Source: CAZKHG01 sp964552655
Lineage (GTDB): Bacteria > Bacteroidota > Bacteroidia > Bacteroidales > Tenuifilaceae
Assembly: GCA_964552655.1 (NCBI GenBank)
Contig: CAZKHG010000009.1
Location: forward strand, 1 to 64,000
DNA length: 64,000 nucleotides
Reading direction: 5' to 3'
Part shown: positions 36,136-46,149 of the stretch, piece by piece
Layout of the letters: each line of letters starts with the position of its first letter
Numbering within the stretch: the first letter of the stretch is position 1
Position numbers and translations under genes: made by a program
Notes under the pieces: model-generated
The model's input: only the letters and a program-made list of their open reading frames with translations
Told to the model about the DNA's origin: nothing
The model's database searches: none

Positions 36136-39100
36136 TCAGCCCTTATGAAAATAATCGGTTACCTTGCCGAGAAGGTCATAAAAACAAGGAATAATAATCA
36201 AAGAAAGTATTGTTGATGTAGTTAGGCCACCAATAACCGCCCAGGCCATTGGTGCCCGCAAGGCTGAACTATCACCAAAACCAACAGTTAACGGTATTAA
36301 CGCAAGGATGGTGGTAAGGCTTGTCATCAGAATAGGCCTGATTCTCTGACCAGCAGCAGTCAGAATTGCGTTTCTCCGCTGGTACCCTTCGCCTATAAGC
36401 TGGTTTATCCTGTCCACTAAAATAATTGCATTATTTACAGCAATTCCAACCAGCATGATTATTCCGATTAATGCCATAATATTTAATGGTTTCCCGATTA
36501 TCAGGAATGTTATGATGGATCCCGATACAGCCATTGGAACCGTAAAGAGTATAATAAACGGATGAATAAACGATTCAAACTGTGAGGCCATTACCATATA
36601 AACTAACAGAATAGAGAGCATCAGGGCAAAGCCGAGGCTTTTCATCGATTCATCTCTCTTTTCCTCTTCCCCTGTGATTTTTACGCGATAATCGGGGGAT
36701 ATTCCAATTTCTGAAATGGATGATTCAATTTCTTTCGCAACCTTATCAAGTGGAAGGTTCTTTTGGAGTTGAGCATCAATCCTGACAACCCGGGTTTGGT
36801 TACGGTGTAAAATTTCTCTTGGCGAAAGTTTTTGCTTAAGTACTGCAACTTCGTCAAGCCTATACTCTCCGCTTCCCGACCTAACTTTTAAACCCCCAAG
36901 TTCGGATAGATTAACATCTGGCATTCTGATTGTTATATCATCAATTTCACCCCGGTATTCAAACTGACCGGAATTTTTACCTTCCAGCTGATCTTTAATT
37001 TGACTGATAATTGAAGCGGTGGTAAGGTTAAACATATTGGCACGAACCCTGTCCACAACTACCTCAACTTCAGGCGATCCTGCTTCTGTTGTAGTCTGAA
37101 TGTTATAGATTGAAGAGACGTTCTGCATTTTTTCTTTGATCAATTCGGCATACCGTTCAAGTTGATCCAGGTTCTCCCCGCTAACCTCAACCGAAACAGG
37201 CATCTTATCGGTGCCCAAAATAGTTTTCAAAGAGGTTTCATCCTGTTTAAACCCCAGCTCAACCCCCGGGATACTGCCAATAGCCTTATTAATAGTTTCA
37301 ATCATTTTGTTTGATACAAGGTTGCTCTCTTCATCCAGAATAATTTTGATTGATGAGCTGCTTTCCCCCTTGAAAATTGCCTTTGTATCGCTTTCATTAA
37401 CAGCAGCGGGACCAATCTGACAATAAATATTTTTAACCTCTTTTGGATAAAGCTCATTAATGATGTTTTCAAGATTTTCTGTTGCCGAAGCAGTTCTTTC
37501 AAGGGTTGTCCCCTCGGGCATTTTCAACTCAATCTCAAATTCCTTTGAATCCGTTTTAGGCATAAATTCGGTACCAATTAGAGGAATCATAAAATAGGTC
37601 GAGCCTAGCAAGACTAAAGTTAGGACAAGTATTATATTCCGATGATTTAAAACTTTTTCTAAAAAACCCGGGTAATTAACGAATTGAAGCGATTTGGTTT
37701 TTTTGAATACGGTTGATTTCCGGTATAAGCGGTGAAAAAACATAGGCATAACGAGTATAGCCACAAAAAGCGATGAGAGAAGAGAAAAAGTAACCGTCCA
37801 TGCCTGATCTTTAAAAAGTGCACCAGACTCGCCATGCAGATAAACAATCGGCAAAAAAACAACGATTGTGGTTATTGTTGATGCGGTTATTGCATTTCCA
37901 ACCTGAGCGGTACCGTTTATTGCAGCATCTTCAACAGTTGATCCTTCATCTTTTAACCGAAACATATTTTCCAGTACTACAATGGCATTATCAACCAGCA
38001 TACCAGCACCCAAAGCCAATCCGCCAAGGGTCATAATATTTAACGATAAGTCGCTAAAATACATCAGGGTAAATGTTGCAATAATTGAAATTGGCATTGA
38101 AATGCTAACTATCAGGGTGGAGCCTATCCTTCTTAAAAAGACAAAGAGGACAAATACTGCAAGCAGCATCCCGATTAAAGCAGAATCCCTTACTTCTCCC
38201 ACTGCGCTTTTTATGAAACGGCCCTGGTTGGAGATGATTGTAAATTGATACCCTGAAAGCGTCTTTTGTATCTCTTTAAGTTTTTTTTCAATTTGTTCTA
38301 TCGCTTTAACTGTATTAAAACGGGTTTCTTTATATATAGACAAACCTATACAACGTTTTCCGTTAAGTTTCACAATATTGATTGGTTTTTGCTCTTTTAC
38401 TTCTACTCTGGCTACTTCCTTTAAGAATATTGGCGCCTTTTCGGTAAATGTGTTATTCGTTTCAACCTGTTTAAAACCAACAATAATATTCTCAAAATCA
38501 GAAGGACTTTTGATACCGCTCACTCCCTTAATGATGTATTGTACCCCCGATTCTGTTATCCTGCCACCAGATACATTTTGAATGGCGCTTTGAATTTTTT
38601 GCGAAATATCATCGGCTGTAAGGTTAAATGCCTTCATGCGATACTGGTCGGTAGTGACAAGAAGTTCGGTTTTTGTTGTTCCCGCAGTTTTTAAATCTGC
38701 AACTCCTTCCAGTCTTACCATTTCGTTCCTGATATAATTCTCTGAAATACGTCGCATTGCATCCAGATCAGAACCATTTTTCTGGTTCATGGCAATAAGC
38801 ATAATTGGCTCTGCGTTGGGGTCGTGTTGGGTTATGGTAATCTGGTCAATCCCTTTGTCCTGGTTGTAGGTGCTGAGCGCTTTCTGAATGTCAAGGTAGG
38901 CTTCATCCATATCTTTATTCCAGGCATATTCAATGGTTATTTGCGCTGAACCCACCCTTGATACCGAATAAACCTGAACAACATCCCGCTGACGAATTGC
39001 AAGCGCCTCAATATTCTCAACATACTGCTTTTCTATCTCCTCCGGGGGGCGCTCTCCTGCTTTAATCTCAACAAAAATCCGCGGCGATTGCAGGTTCGGA

Positions 39101-39213
39101 AAAAGCTCAAGGTTAAGTTTATCATATGATATATACCCTAAAACCAATATTCCCAAAATAATCATTGAAACCGATACCGGGTATTTTACCGAAAACCAGG
39201 TTAGTTTTTTCAT
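36136..39213 (-). CDS. RND efflux transporter inner-membrane subunit
   Basis: A 1025-residue AcrB/MdtB-type pump of normal length. It begins MKKLTWFSVKYPVSVSMI and has two periplasmic halves and about 12 helices; the helix 4 motif GAGMLVDNAIVVLEN (near residue 406) holds the proton-relay acid. It moves hydrophobic or amphiphilic compounds from periplasm or inner membrane toward TolC, driven by the proton gradient. It lies 115 bases after the adaptor gene and one base before the second, fused RND gene. Two different RND chains in a row suggest a heteromeric pump like MdtBC, though this is inference. Confidence 0.96.
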   Translation of the reverse strand: MKKLTWFSVKYPVSVSMIILGILVLGYISYDKLNLELFPNLQSPRIFVEIKAGERPPEEIEKQYVENIEALAIRQRDVVQVYSVSRVGSAQITIEYAWNKDMDEAYLDIQKALSTYNQDKGIDQITITQHDPNAEPIMLIAMNQKNGSDLDAMRRISENYIRNEMVRLEGVADLKTAGTTKTELLVTTDQYRMKAFNLTADDISQKIQSAIQNVSGGRITESGVQYIIKGVSGIKSPSDFENIIVGFKQVETNNTFTEKAPIFLKEVARVEVKEQKPINIVKLNGKRCIGLSIYKETRFNTVKAIEQIEKKLKEIQKTLSGYQFTIISNQGRFIKSAVGEVRDSALIGMLLAVFVLFVFLRRIGSTLIVSISMPISIIATFTLMYFSDLSLNIMTLGGLALGAGMLVDNAIVVLENMFRLKDEGSTVEDAAINGTAQVGNAITASTITTIVVFLPIVYLHGESGALFKDQAWTVTFSLLSSLFVAILVMPMFFHRLYRKSTVFKKTKSLQFVNYPGFLEKVLNHRNIILVLTLVLLGSTYFMIPLIGTEFMPKTDSKEFEIELKMPEGTTLERTASATENLENIINELYPKEVKNIYCQIGPAAVNESDTKAIFKGESSSSIKIILDEESNLVSNKMIETINKAIGSIPGVELGFKQDETSLKTILGTDKMPVSVEVSGENLDQLERYAELIKEKMQNVSSIYNIQTTTEAGSPEVEVVVDRVRANMFNLTTASIISQIKDQLEGKNSGQFEYRGEIDDITIRMPDVNLSELGGLKVRSGSGEYRLDEVAVLKQKLSPREILHRNQTRVVRIDAQLQKNLPLDKVAKEIESSISEIGISPDYRVKITGEEEKRDESMKSLGFALMLSILLVYMVMASQFESFIHPFIILFTVPMAVSGSIITFLIIGKPLNIMALIGIIMLVGIAVNNAIILVDRINQLIGEGYQRRNAILTAAGQRIRPILMTSLTTILALIPLTVGFGDSSALRAPMAWAVIGGLTTSTILSLIIIPCFYDLLGKVTDYFHKG

Positions 39214-39327
39214 TATTCAATATTTTTTTTGATACTCAAAATATTTTGTTCGTTCATTAATGGCTGGAATTAATGGAAAAATGTTTTTATCATTTTGTTT
39301 TACAGCACATTACGAATTCAGTGGTTG

Positions 39328-40383
39328 TTATTTTAAAACTTTCACCTTTGAGTTATCTTTCAACGTTTCAAAGCCTTTGATAACCAACCGTTCGTTTTCT
39401 TTTAGCCCATCTAGAACCTCTAGTTCGGTATTGGTTTCTAACCCAAGAGTAAGGATTCTTTGTTTTGCGGAACTTTTATCAACAATAAATACATATTTGC
39501 CTTGCTCGCCATTAAGCACAAGTTCTTTGTTGATGACTATTGTATTATCTTTTCTTTTGGTAATGATATCGGCATTTACAAACATTCCCGGCCTAAGCTT
39601 CATCTGCTCATTATTTATCAACAACTTACCCTTAAAGGTTCTCGTTTCAACGCTAATTGCAGGCGAAAGCTCCCAAACGGTACCAGCCAGGGTGTCTCCC
39701 GGTAAATTGTAATTGGTAATACGAACTGGTTGGTTGGGCTGAACCTGCGAAATCACTTTTTCGGGCAAGTTAATTTCAAGGTACATTTTGGTGAAGCTCA
39801 TTATTGTTACCAGATTTTGACCCGTATTCATTCTAACTCCCAGCGTATAATAGGGCAAGTCGGTAATTACACCATCGAAAGGCGAAGAAATCTTCATCTT
39901 CTCCAGCTTTAATTTTGCATTCTCATAATCGTACCTGGCGTTTGTGTACTGTACTTCTGAGTTTCTCAGTTCTCTAAGGGTTACGCCACCTTTATCGTAA
40001 AGTGATTGCTGCTTTTCAAATTCGTTCTTTGAGAGTTCAAGGTTTAGCCGTTTCGATTCAATTGCAATCTGATTTTCATACTCCTTGTCCTCTATCTCGA
40101 TTATTACCTCCCCGGCGCTAACCTTGTCCCCAAGCTTGAACGTCTTACCCGTTTGTGGATTTGTTTTGAGGTTATAGAAACCCGCTATCTCCGATTTGAA
40201 TTCCGCTTTTTGCATGGGGTAAACCGTTCCGTTGGTATTTACCACTTGTTCAATTGATCTAATTTTAATATTCTCAACAGAAACCGGCGATTCAACCTCC
40301 GCTTCGGTGTTTTCATTTCCCCGGTTACAGGATGTTATAATACTAAAAACACCCAGGATTGGTATTAAATATTTTGATTTCAT
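39328..40383 (-). CDS. Periplasmic adaptor (membrane fusion protein) of the RND pump
   Basis: A 351-residue lipoprotein (signal MKSKYLIPILGVFSIITSC, lipobox ITSC). It has the adaptor layout: biotinyl-lipoyl-like half (GDKVSAGEVIIEIEDKEYE), a short coiled-coil hairpin (about residues 95-150), the second half FDGVITDLPYYTLGVRMNTG, a beta-barrel, and a membrane-proximal domain. It bridges the RND pump and the TolC-like channel. It starts 12 bases after the channel gene. Confidence 0.94.
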   Translation of the reverse strand: MKSKYLIPILGVFSIITSCNRGNENTEAEVESPVSVENIKIRSIEQVVNTNGTVYPMQKAEFKSEIAGFYNLKTNPQTGKTFKLGDKVSAGEVIIEIEDKEYENQIAIESKRLNLELSKNEFEKQQSLYDKGGVTLRELRNSEVQYTNARYDYENAKLKLEKMKISSPFDGVITDLPYYTLGVRMNTGQNLVTIMSFTKMYLEINLPEKVISQVQPNQPVRITNYNLPGDTLAGTVWELSPAISVETRTFKGKLLINNEQMKLRPGMFVNADIITKRKDNTIVINKELVLNGEQGKYVFIVDKSSAKQRILTLGLETNTELEVLDGLKENERLVIKGFETLKDNSKVKVLK

Positions 40384-40395
40384 AGCATTGAAGAT

Positions 40396-41877
40396 TTATC
40401 TGTTCTTATTAATAAGTTGTGCAGGAACTATGCTTTCGTTCTTTTCAAAATCGTATAGTGTTTGGATTTTCAGATTGAGCAATTCTAGCTTATAGTTGAT
40501 AAGTGCCTGGGCATAGTCCATTTTTTTTTGGGATAATTGGTTTTGGTAAAGATTCAAATCCATCCCGGTAAGATCGCCATTCTTGTATCGCTCTAGGTTG
40601 ATTTCATATGTCAGCTCTGCGTTTCTTTGGTTAGTTTTGGCAATCTCAATCTGATCCAGCTGATTTTGAAGGTTTCGGTAAACTTTTCGAATATCAATTT
40701 CAATCTGCTTTTTCTCCTGGTCGGCATTAATATGCTCCACCTCAATAGCGGCTTCCTGGGCTTCAATTCTTGCTTTTTTTTCGCCCCAATCAAAAATTGG
40801 AACATTAAAAGAAATTGCCACCCTGGGGCTTTGGGTTGGTTTTGAGTAAATATCCGGAAGGTTTTCATTGTCCCCAACTATGCCAACCGATAGCTGTAAG
40901 TCACCTTTAAACTCATTTAACGCCTTTGTTCTGATTAGCTGAAACTGAGATTGTTCAATGCTAATTTCCCGTTGTCTTATTTCCATTCTGGCGGCCAAAG
41001 CCTGATCAATAGCTTTGTTTATTTCTACCTCAACTGGATTGGTTGTAATATCCGTCAATACTACAAAATCCTCATTAAGGCTCATGCCAACAAAATTTTT
41101 AAACTCGTCTTTTGCATTCTCAAGCGATACCTGTTTGTTTTTAAGCGCAGATTTTGATGTTGCAAGGTTTAACTCAGCCTGATAAAGCTCCTCCTTTCGG
41201 GCAAGGCCAGCTTCCACTTTATTCTTTATTATTTCAAAATTCTTTTCTGTATTTGCCAATTCATCCCTGGCTATTTTGAGGCTCATTTGAGCCATATAAA
41301 TGTTATAGAAGAATTGCGATACATTTTTTTCAAGGCTTAACCTTTGCATAGCATAGCTGAGGTTTGAGTTTTCATAATCAAGTTCAAGTTCTTTAAGTTG
41401 CAGCCTGGTTTTATTGTATGTAAACAGCGGTTGATTATAGCTAAGGTAAAGGTTATTATTAAATGATTTCTGGGTGGAGTTTTGGAAATCGTTAAAGCTT
41501 TTTTGCCAGCCAAAATCATTAATTAATGAAACAGTGCCGTCAGTAATAAGAATGGGTTGGCTAACCCTAAATTGCGTTCCGGATTTAGTTAGCTCGGAGG
41601 TAACCCATTTGTTGAACGAACCATTGAACTCTCTTTGCCTGCTATATTCAATTGGACTAACATCTAATGAGAATTTTGACTTAAGCCCTGCCCTTTGCGC
41701 TTCCAGGTTTTTTTGAGAACGAACTAAGCTTAGATATGATGATCGAATATTGGGGCTGTTTGTTTCAGCTATTTTAAGCGCCTCCTCCATCGTGAGTAGT
41801 TTCTGTGCGCATATACATTCGGCCATCAGCAGAAAAAATCCACTGCTAACAAGTCGTACTAGTTGATTAAATTTCAT
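40396..41877 (-). CDS. TolC-family outer membrane efflux protein
   Basis: A 493-residue protein with a signal peptide ending near CICAQ and the two repeated coiled-coil halves of the outer membrane factor family (MEEALKIAETNSPNIRSSYLS at the start; long heptad-rich helices around residues 180-250 and 380-440). It would form the outer-membrane exit duct for the RND/adaptor complex. It lies 24 bases downstream of the large ABC permease gene, within the same leftward unit. Confidence 0.94.
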   Translation of the reverse strand: MKFNQLVRLVSSGFFLLMAECICAQKLLTMEEALKIAETNSPNIRSSYLSLVRSQKNLEAQRAGLKSKFSLDVSPIEYSRQREFNGSFNKWVTSELTKSGTQFRVSQPILITDGTVSLINDFGWQKSFNDFQNSTQKSFNNNLYLSYNQPLFTYNKTRLQLKELELDYENSNLSYAMQRLSLEKNVSQFFYNIYMAQMSLKIARDELANTEKNFEIIKNKVEAGLARKEELYQAELNLATSKSALKNKQVSLENAKDEFKNFVGMSLNEDFVVLTDITTNPVEVEINKAIDQALAARMEIRQREISIEQSQFQLIRTKALNEFKGDLQLSVGIVGDNENLPDIYSKPTQSPRVAISFNVPIFDWGEKKARIEAQEAAIEVEHINADQEKKQIEIDIRKVYRNLQNQLDQIEIAKTNQRNAELTYEINLERYKNGDLTGMDLNLYQNQLSQKKMDYAQALINYKLELLNLKIQTLYDFEKNESIVPAQLINKNR

Positions 41878-41901
41878 ATTGTGTATATTAAAATATCATT
41901 A

Positions 41902-44900
41902 TCAATCAATCTTTATAAACTTAACAGCATCTGCAATCACCATTTTGGCTGTTGTTTTGTTCGAAAGTTCCACTCTGGGAGATGATCCTGCCGAAAAAAA
42001 GTAGGTGCCTAAATGTGTCCATCCGGTTTCGGCATTCCTTAAATCCAAAACAGGGTTATCGGTACCGTCATCGTGAACAATTAAAAAACGGTATTCCCCA
42101 AGTATATTGTTTTTGATGTATTCTTCATCCGGGATATAAACGTGATAGTAAACTTCATAAAACCCCGATTTTTCTAATTTAGGACTCCAGATCGCTTTAC
42201 GCTCGCCTTCTCCGCTACGACAATAGTGAATTGAAAGAACATTATTCCCGTAGTATGTTGAACCAATTGATTTTTTCCAGTTTATTGGTGCCCGCCACCA
42301 TCGAAACCAGCTATACTCATCATTTTTATTATCCCTGAAATTATCTAAAAAATTGGGGAGAATGCCACTTGTGGCTGGTTGGATAACAGTAAATAAAGAG
42401 TCCTCGTTATCAACAACGATTTCATTTGCATTGATATCCTCTTTGACAACTATTTCACCTTCGTGCAATTTGCCATTGGGGGATTCTTTTATATCTGATA
42501 GGGTTAGGGTTATCACCGAAGGAATGTTCTTTGAAACCATTGTATTGAATGAGACCGATCGGGGTTCTTTATAAAGAATACACGTAATATCCTTGGTTTC
42601 ATTTGCTTTTAGAAGAACGGTTTTGATGTATGTTTCCGGTTCTGTATTTAATGTTCCTGGCTGATTTTTATCGCTTAGTGTAAACTTTACCTGAATGATT
42701 CCATCGGTGCTTTCGGTATTTTTTACCCTGAATGAAACCTGGGTTCTAAGCCGGTCAATATCCCTGACCTTTTCTGCTTTTACATTTGTAATCTGATATC
42801 CGGGTATCTGCTTGCCGTTAAACCAAACATTCAAAAACGCATCCATTTGGATGTTGAATGCTTTAGATACATTGTTCTTGAACAGATTGAATTCGTAGTT
42901 ATTAAAGCTATTATTATTGATTAAATCAGTAATGTAGTGTTTAAAAGTTAGTTCGCCAGCAACAGACTGAATGATTGAAAACAACATCTCTCCCTTCATG
43001 TTCACCACCCTGTCAACCAAAGCAAAATCCTGCCTGTTTTTTAGGATTTCTGCAAACGAAGATTCTTTAAGTTTTTTGTTTGCTCTTTCTGAGTCTGTTA
43101 AGCGGTTAATTTCCCAAAAATTTGTGGGTTGCTTTTTCCCTTGATTTTTAAAAAAAGATTGTAAACACCTATCAATTATCGGGTACTCAGGGGATTCAAG
43201 ATAAAATCGTGAATCATAAAACATGGGAAAAAGGTTATACGGGTTGTTTACGTTTTGAATTTGACCACTCTCATCATCATTATTTGCACTTATGGTTGTT
43301 TTGGTAAAACTCTCCACAAAACGATCAATTGCCCGCACCTCAATCTCCTGATCACTTAGCTTTCCTTCGCCAGAATAACTTCCCCATCTTTTAATGCGAT
43401 TTATGGTTCGTTTGAAGTCAGCATTTTCAATTGTTGCCCCTTTTTCTGGAACTAATAACAACTCCGGTTGGGTGTTTTCCATTGAACCGCTCCATGGTCG
43501 TTGATATGAAATATAGTGAATAGGGGTTTCCACAATCGAAAATCGTTTAAACGGGTAAACCAACATTACCTTTCTCGAGTAGTCGGCAAAACGGTTCCTG
43601 AAAATAGTTTCAATTGTATCCGGTTTTATTTTTTCAAACATGCCCTTGAAATAATCATGCCCGGGATGAAAATATACCGAGAAGCTTAGTGAATCTTTTT
43701 GAAAACTTTTTGTGATAAAATTTCCGATTACCAGGGTCAGTGCAGGCAATTTAACCTCCGGTTTAAATGAAAAGATGTTTCCGGTTCTTTGAACTTCCCC
43801 CTGTGATATAGCGAATAAACTATCGTTTGTTTCGACATTCAGGGAAAAGTAGCTAAACCATTTTTTATACCAAGTATTGCTATTGGTGCAAAAGCTAACT
43901 CCCGGCTGGGGATACCATTCAGCCTCGGGTGTCAACAAAATATATTTCTTTGTTAAATACACCGATCTTCTGCCTAATCGGTAAAATTCAGAATTTGCTA
44001 TTTTGCGTCTGCTCTCATCAACATCAAGAAACATGGCATTTTCAATTATAGTTCCTGAATAAATAAAGCTGATATTTGCACTGTCGCCCGTTTTAATATT
44101 TAACCCTTTTTCAATGATGATAAGATGTTCATTGCGTATATATTCTACCTTGTTGTTATCTATTTTGATTTCCTTCAGCTTCAACCCAGGATTTAATCTG
44201 AAAACGGATGCTGAAATATTTTCAGAATTGCTGTTTGAAACTGTTAAATTGCACGTACCTTCTAAACCGTTCCCGGTTTGCTTAATTTTAATATTGTAGG
44301 AGATTGGTCTAAGAACAGGTGTTTTTGAATACTCGTTGTTAATTCCTATTAGTTTTTCTCTATAATTAACTCCTTTTACAAGATTGTTCGTATATAAAAT
44401 GCCGGTTAATATTGTTAGCGCTGCAAATCCGGCAGCGAAAAGATAGGGCGCTAGAGTTCTGTTACCCGAACGCGGCAACCGCCTAAAAACACCAATGGTT
44501 AAAAATATCAAACTTAAACCGGCAAAAAAATACATCAGTCTTTGCCCAATTGATAGAACAGGATTATCAAATCCGGTTATATCAGAGGTTATCATGGGAA
44601 CATTCAGGCCAAACTGATCAAATAAATAGGAATAATCCCCTTTCAAATAAAAAAGAGATACGCCCAGCAAGCCCAGTAATATTAAAAATGTGATTGCCTG
44701 ATTGCGAAGAATCGTCATCATTACAAAAGATAGACCTGTGATAAAAATCAGGGTGGGAATTGGAATTAACAGGTAGTAATATAAGTAAGCCAATGGGTTA
44801 AAGCCCATATTGGGGGCAATCATATTATATACAAATGCGATAATCAGTACCAATAAATCAACAACACCAAAAGCGATTACATTTCCTAATACTTTCCCCA

Positions 44901-45222
44901 AAATATACTCCGTATTGGATACTGGCATGGTATAGATCACCTCTGTGGTATCCATCTTATTGTCACGTTTTAGTAAATCGGATGATAAAAAAACTGCAAC
45001 AACGGCCTGGGCAATATTCAAATAAAGAAGGTTGATATATGGTGCCGACGCAGGTATCGCTCTTAAATACCAGATCCCATCCCCGGTATAGGTAAAAAAA
45101 GCCAAATCTAAAAAGAAAAATATAAGCAAAGCGAAGCCAAGAAAAATTCTAAAAAACCAACTTCTTCTGAGGGTTTTACTTTCGTATAGTGCTACGGTCC
45201 ATATTTGATTTACTGAGAGCAT
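41902..45222 (-). CDS. ABC-2-type permease fused to M1-peptidase-like and golvesin-like domains
   Basis: A 1106-residue protein. Residues 1 to about 280 hold some seven hydrophobic helices in ABC-2 permease style (NKMDTTEVIYTMPVSNTEYI in a cytoplasmic loop). From about 290 to 780 a periplasmic part resembles M1 aminopeptidases: substrate-region motif GSMENTQ near 578, in the place of GAMEN. I see no HExxH zinc site after it, so peptidase activity is probably lost. The last 160 residues or so (about 945-1106) look like a golvesin/xanthan-lyase-type beta-sandwich: IWSPKLEKSGFYEVYYHVY, GWTHLGTYFF and a final ADAVKF. It follows the ABC ATPase gene by two bases and is clearly its partner. Permease-M1 fusions occur in this phylum; the added golvesin-like domain is unusual to me. 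Substrate unknown. Confidence 0.82.
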   Translation of the reverse strand: MLSVNQIWTVALYESKTLRRSWFFRIFLGFALLIFFFLDLAFFTYTGDGIWYLRAIPASAPYINLLYLNIAQAVVAVFLSSDLLKRDNKMDTTEVIYTMPVSNTEYILGKVLGNVIAFGVVDLLVLIIAFVYNMIAPNMGFNPLAYLYYYLLIPIPTLIFITGLSFVMMTILRNQAITFLILLGLLGVSLFYLKGDYSYLFDQFGLNVPMITSDITGFDNPVLSIGQRLMYFFAGLSLIFLTIGVFRRLPRSGNRTLAPYLFAAGFAALTILTGILYTNNLVKGVNYREKLIGINNEYSKTPVLRPISYNIKIKQTGNGLEGTCNLTVSNSNSENISASVFRLNPGLKLKEIKIDNNKVEYIRNEHLIIIEKGLNIKTGDSANISFIYSGTIIENAMFLDVDESRRKIANSEFYRLGRRSVYLTKKYILLTPEAEWYPQPGVSFCTNSNTWYKKWFSYFSLNVETNDSLFAISQGEVQRTGNIFSFKPEVKLPALTLVIGNFITKSFQKDSLSFSVYFHPGHDYFKGMFEKIKPDTIETIFRNRFADYSRKVMLVYPFKRFSIVETPIHYISYQRPWSGSMENTQPELLLVPEKGATIENADFKRTINRIKRWGSYSGEGKLSDQEIEVRAIDRFVESFTKTTISANNDDESGQIQNVNNPYNLFPMFYDSRFYLESPEYPIIDRCLQSFFKNQGKKQPTNFWEINRLTDSERANKKLKESSFAEILKNRQDFALVDRVVNMKGEMLFSIIQSVAGELTFKHYITDLINNNSFNNYEFNLFKNNVSKAFNIQMDAFLNVWFNGKQIPGYQITNVKAEKVRDIDRLRTQVSFRVKNTESTDGIIQVKFTLSDKNQPGTLNTEPETYIKTVLLKANETKDITCILYKEPRSVSFNTMVSKNIPSVITLTLSDIKESPNGKLHEGEIVVKEDINANEIVVDNEDSLFTVIQPATSGILPNFLDNFRDNKNDEYSWFRWWRAPINWKKSIGSTYYGNNVLSIHYCRSGEGERKAIWSPKLEKSGFYEVYYHVYIPDEEYIKNNILGEYRFLIVHDDGTDNPVLDLRNAETGWTHLGTYFFSAGSSPRVELSNKTTAKMVIADAVKFIKID

Positions 45223-45224
45223 CG

Positions 45225-46121
45225 CTATTTCTCTTCAATTCGTTGATTCAAAATATTTTCCATAAAATGAACGTAAGCATGTTCAAGGTTTGGTTCAACT
45301 GATATGGCATTTTTAATTGCGCTTTCAGTGGCAACAAATTCTACCTCCCAGCCATTTGTAGTTGGGATTGTCGAAATAACCGGAAATTTATCAGAGATAA
45401 CCTCAAGTTCTTCCAAGGGAACCATCATTCGCCATACATGGCCTTTGGTTTTGTCAATCAGTTCTGGCGGAGTGCCTAAAAAGGCGAGCTCCCCCTGATT
45501 TAAAAGTGCCATATTCCTGCATGTACTTGAAATATCCCCAACAATGTGCGTTGAAAGAATGATTACAATGTCCCTTGAACTTATAGCTGAAAGTAAATTT
45601 CTGAAGCGGATTCTTTCTTCCGGATCAAGGCCGGTTGTGGGTTCGTCAACAACAATAATACCCGGATTTCCAATAAGTGCCTGGGCAATGCCCAGTCTTC
45701 GTTTCATTCCACCGGAAAGTTTATTTGCCATTCGGTCCCGTGCCTCAAACAGTCCAACCTCATCTAACATTTTATCAACTGCAACGCTTCTTTTCTTCGC
45801 TTCTTTTATGCCATGCAAACGTGCTGTATATTCAAGAAACTCGTAAGTTTTGAGTTTTGGGAAAAAACGAAAATCCTGAGGGAGATACCCCAACATTTTT
45901 CTGATATCGGTTCTGTTTTCCTGTAAATCCTTACCATTAACCAACACCCTTCCGGTGGTGGGTTTCATCAATGTTACAATTATGCGCATTAGGGTTGATT
46001 TCCCTGCACCATTTGGCCCCAAGAGACCAAACATCCCATTCGAAATGGTTATGTTTACATTGCTAAGTGCGCGATGTCCGTTTTCGTAAATCTTACTTAA
46101 ATCCTCAATAATAATTTCCAC
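45225..46121 (-). CDS. ABC transporter ATP-binding protein
   Basis: A 298-residue ABC ATPase of the drug-resistance/CcmA-like type: Walker A GPNGAGKS (about residues 35-42), Q-loop YLPQDFR, signature LSGGMKRR, Walker B IIVVDEPTTGLDP and switch histidine STHIVGD. It has a C-terminal extension ending LEHAYVHFMENI. It shares long identical stretches (NGMFGLLGPNGAGK, ERIRFRNLL) with the ATPase domain fused to the RND pump downstream, so the two are paralogues. It is the first gene of the transport locus and energises the adjoining large permease. Confidence 0.95.
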   Translation of the reverse strand: MEIIIEDLSKIYENGHRALSNVNITISNGMFGLLGPNGAGKSTLMRIIVTLMKPTTGRVLVNGKDLQENRTDIRKMLGYLPQDFRFFPKLKTYEFLEYTARLHGIKEAKKRSVAVDKMLDEVGLFEARDRMANKLSGGMKRRLGIAQALIGNPGIIVVDEPTTGLDPEERIRFRNLLSAISSRDIVIILSTHIVGDISSTCRNMALLNQGELAFLGTPPELIDKTKGHVWRMMVPLEELEVISDKFPVISTIPTTNGWEVEFVATESAIKNAISVEPNLEHAYVHFMENILNQRIEEK

Positions 46122-46141
46122 AAGCTTTTTTATATTATTAT

Positions 46142-46149
46142 CAAAACTA
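46142..46149 (-). promoter_or_regulatory. Candidate -7 box TAGTTTTG for the transport locus
   Basis: Matches TAnnTTTG on the minus strand, 20 bases before the first ATPase gene. The 223-base gap 46122-46344 is otherwise very AT-rich with A/T-only inverted repeats and no operator that I recognise. No properly spaced -33 TTG. Confidence 0.35.
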
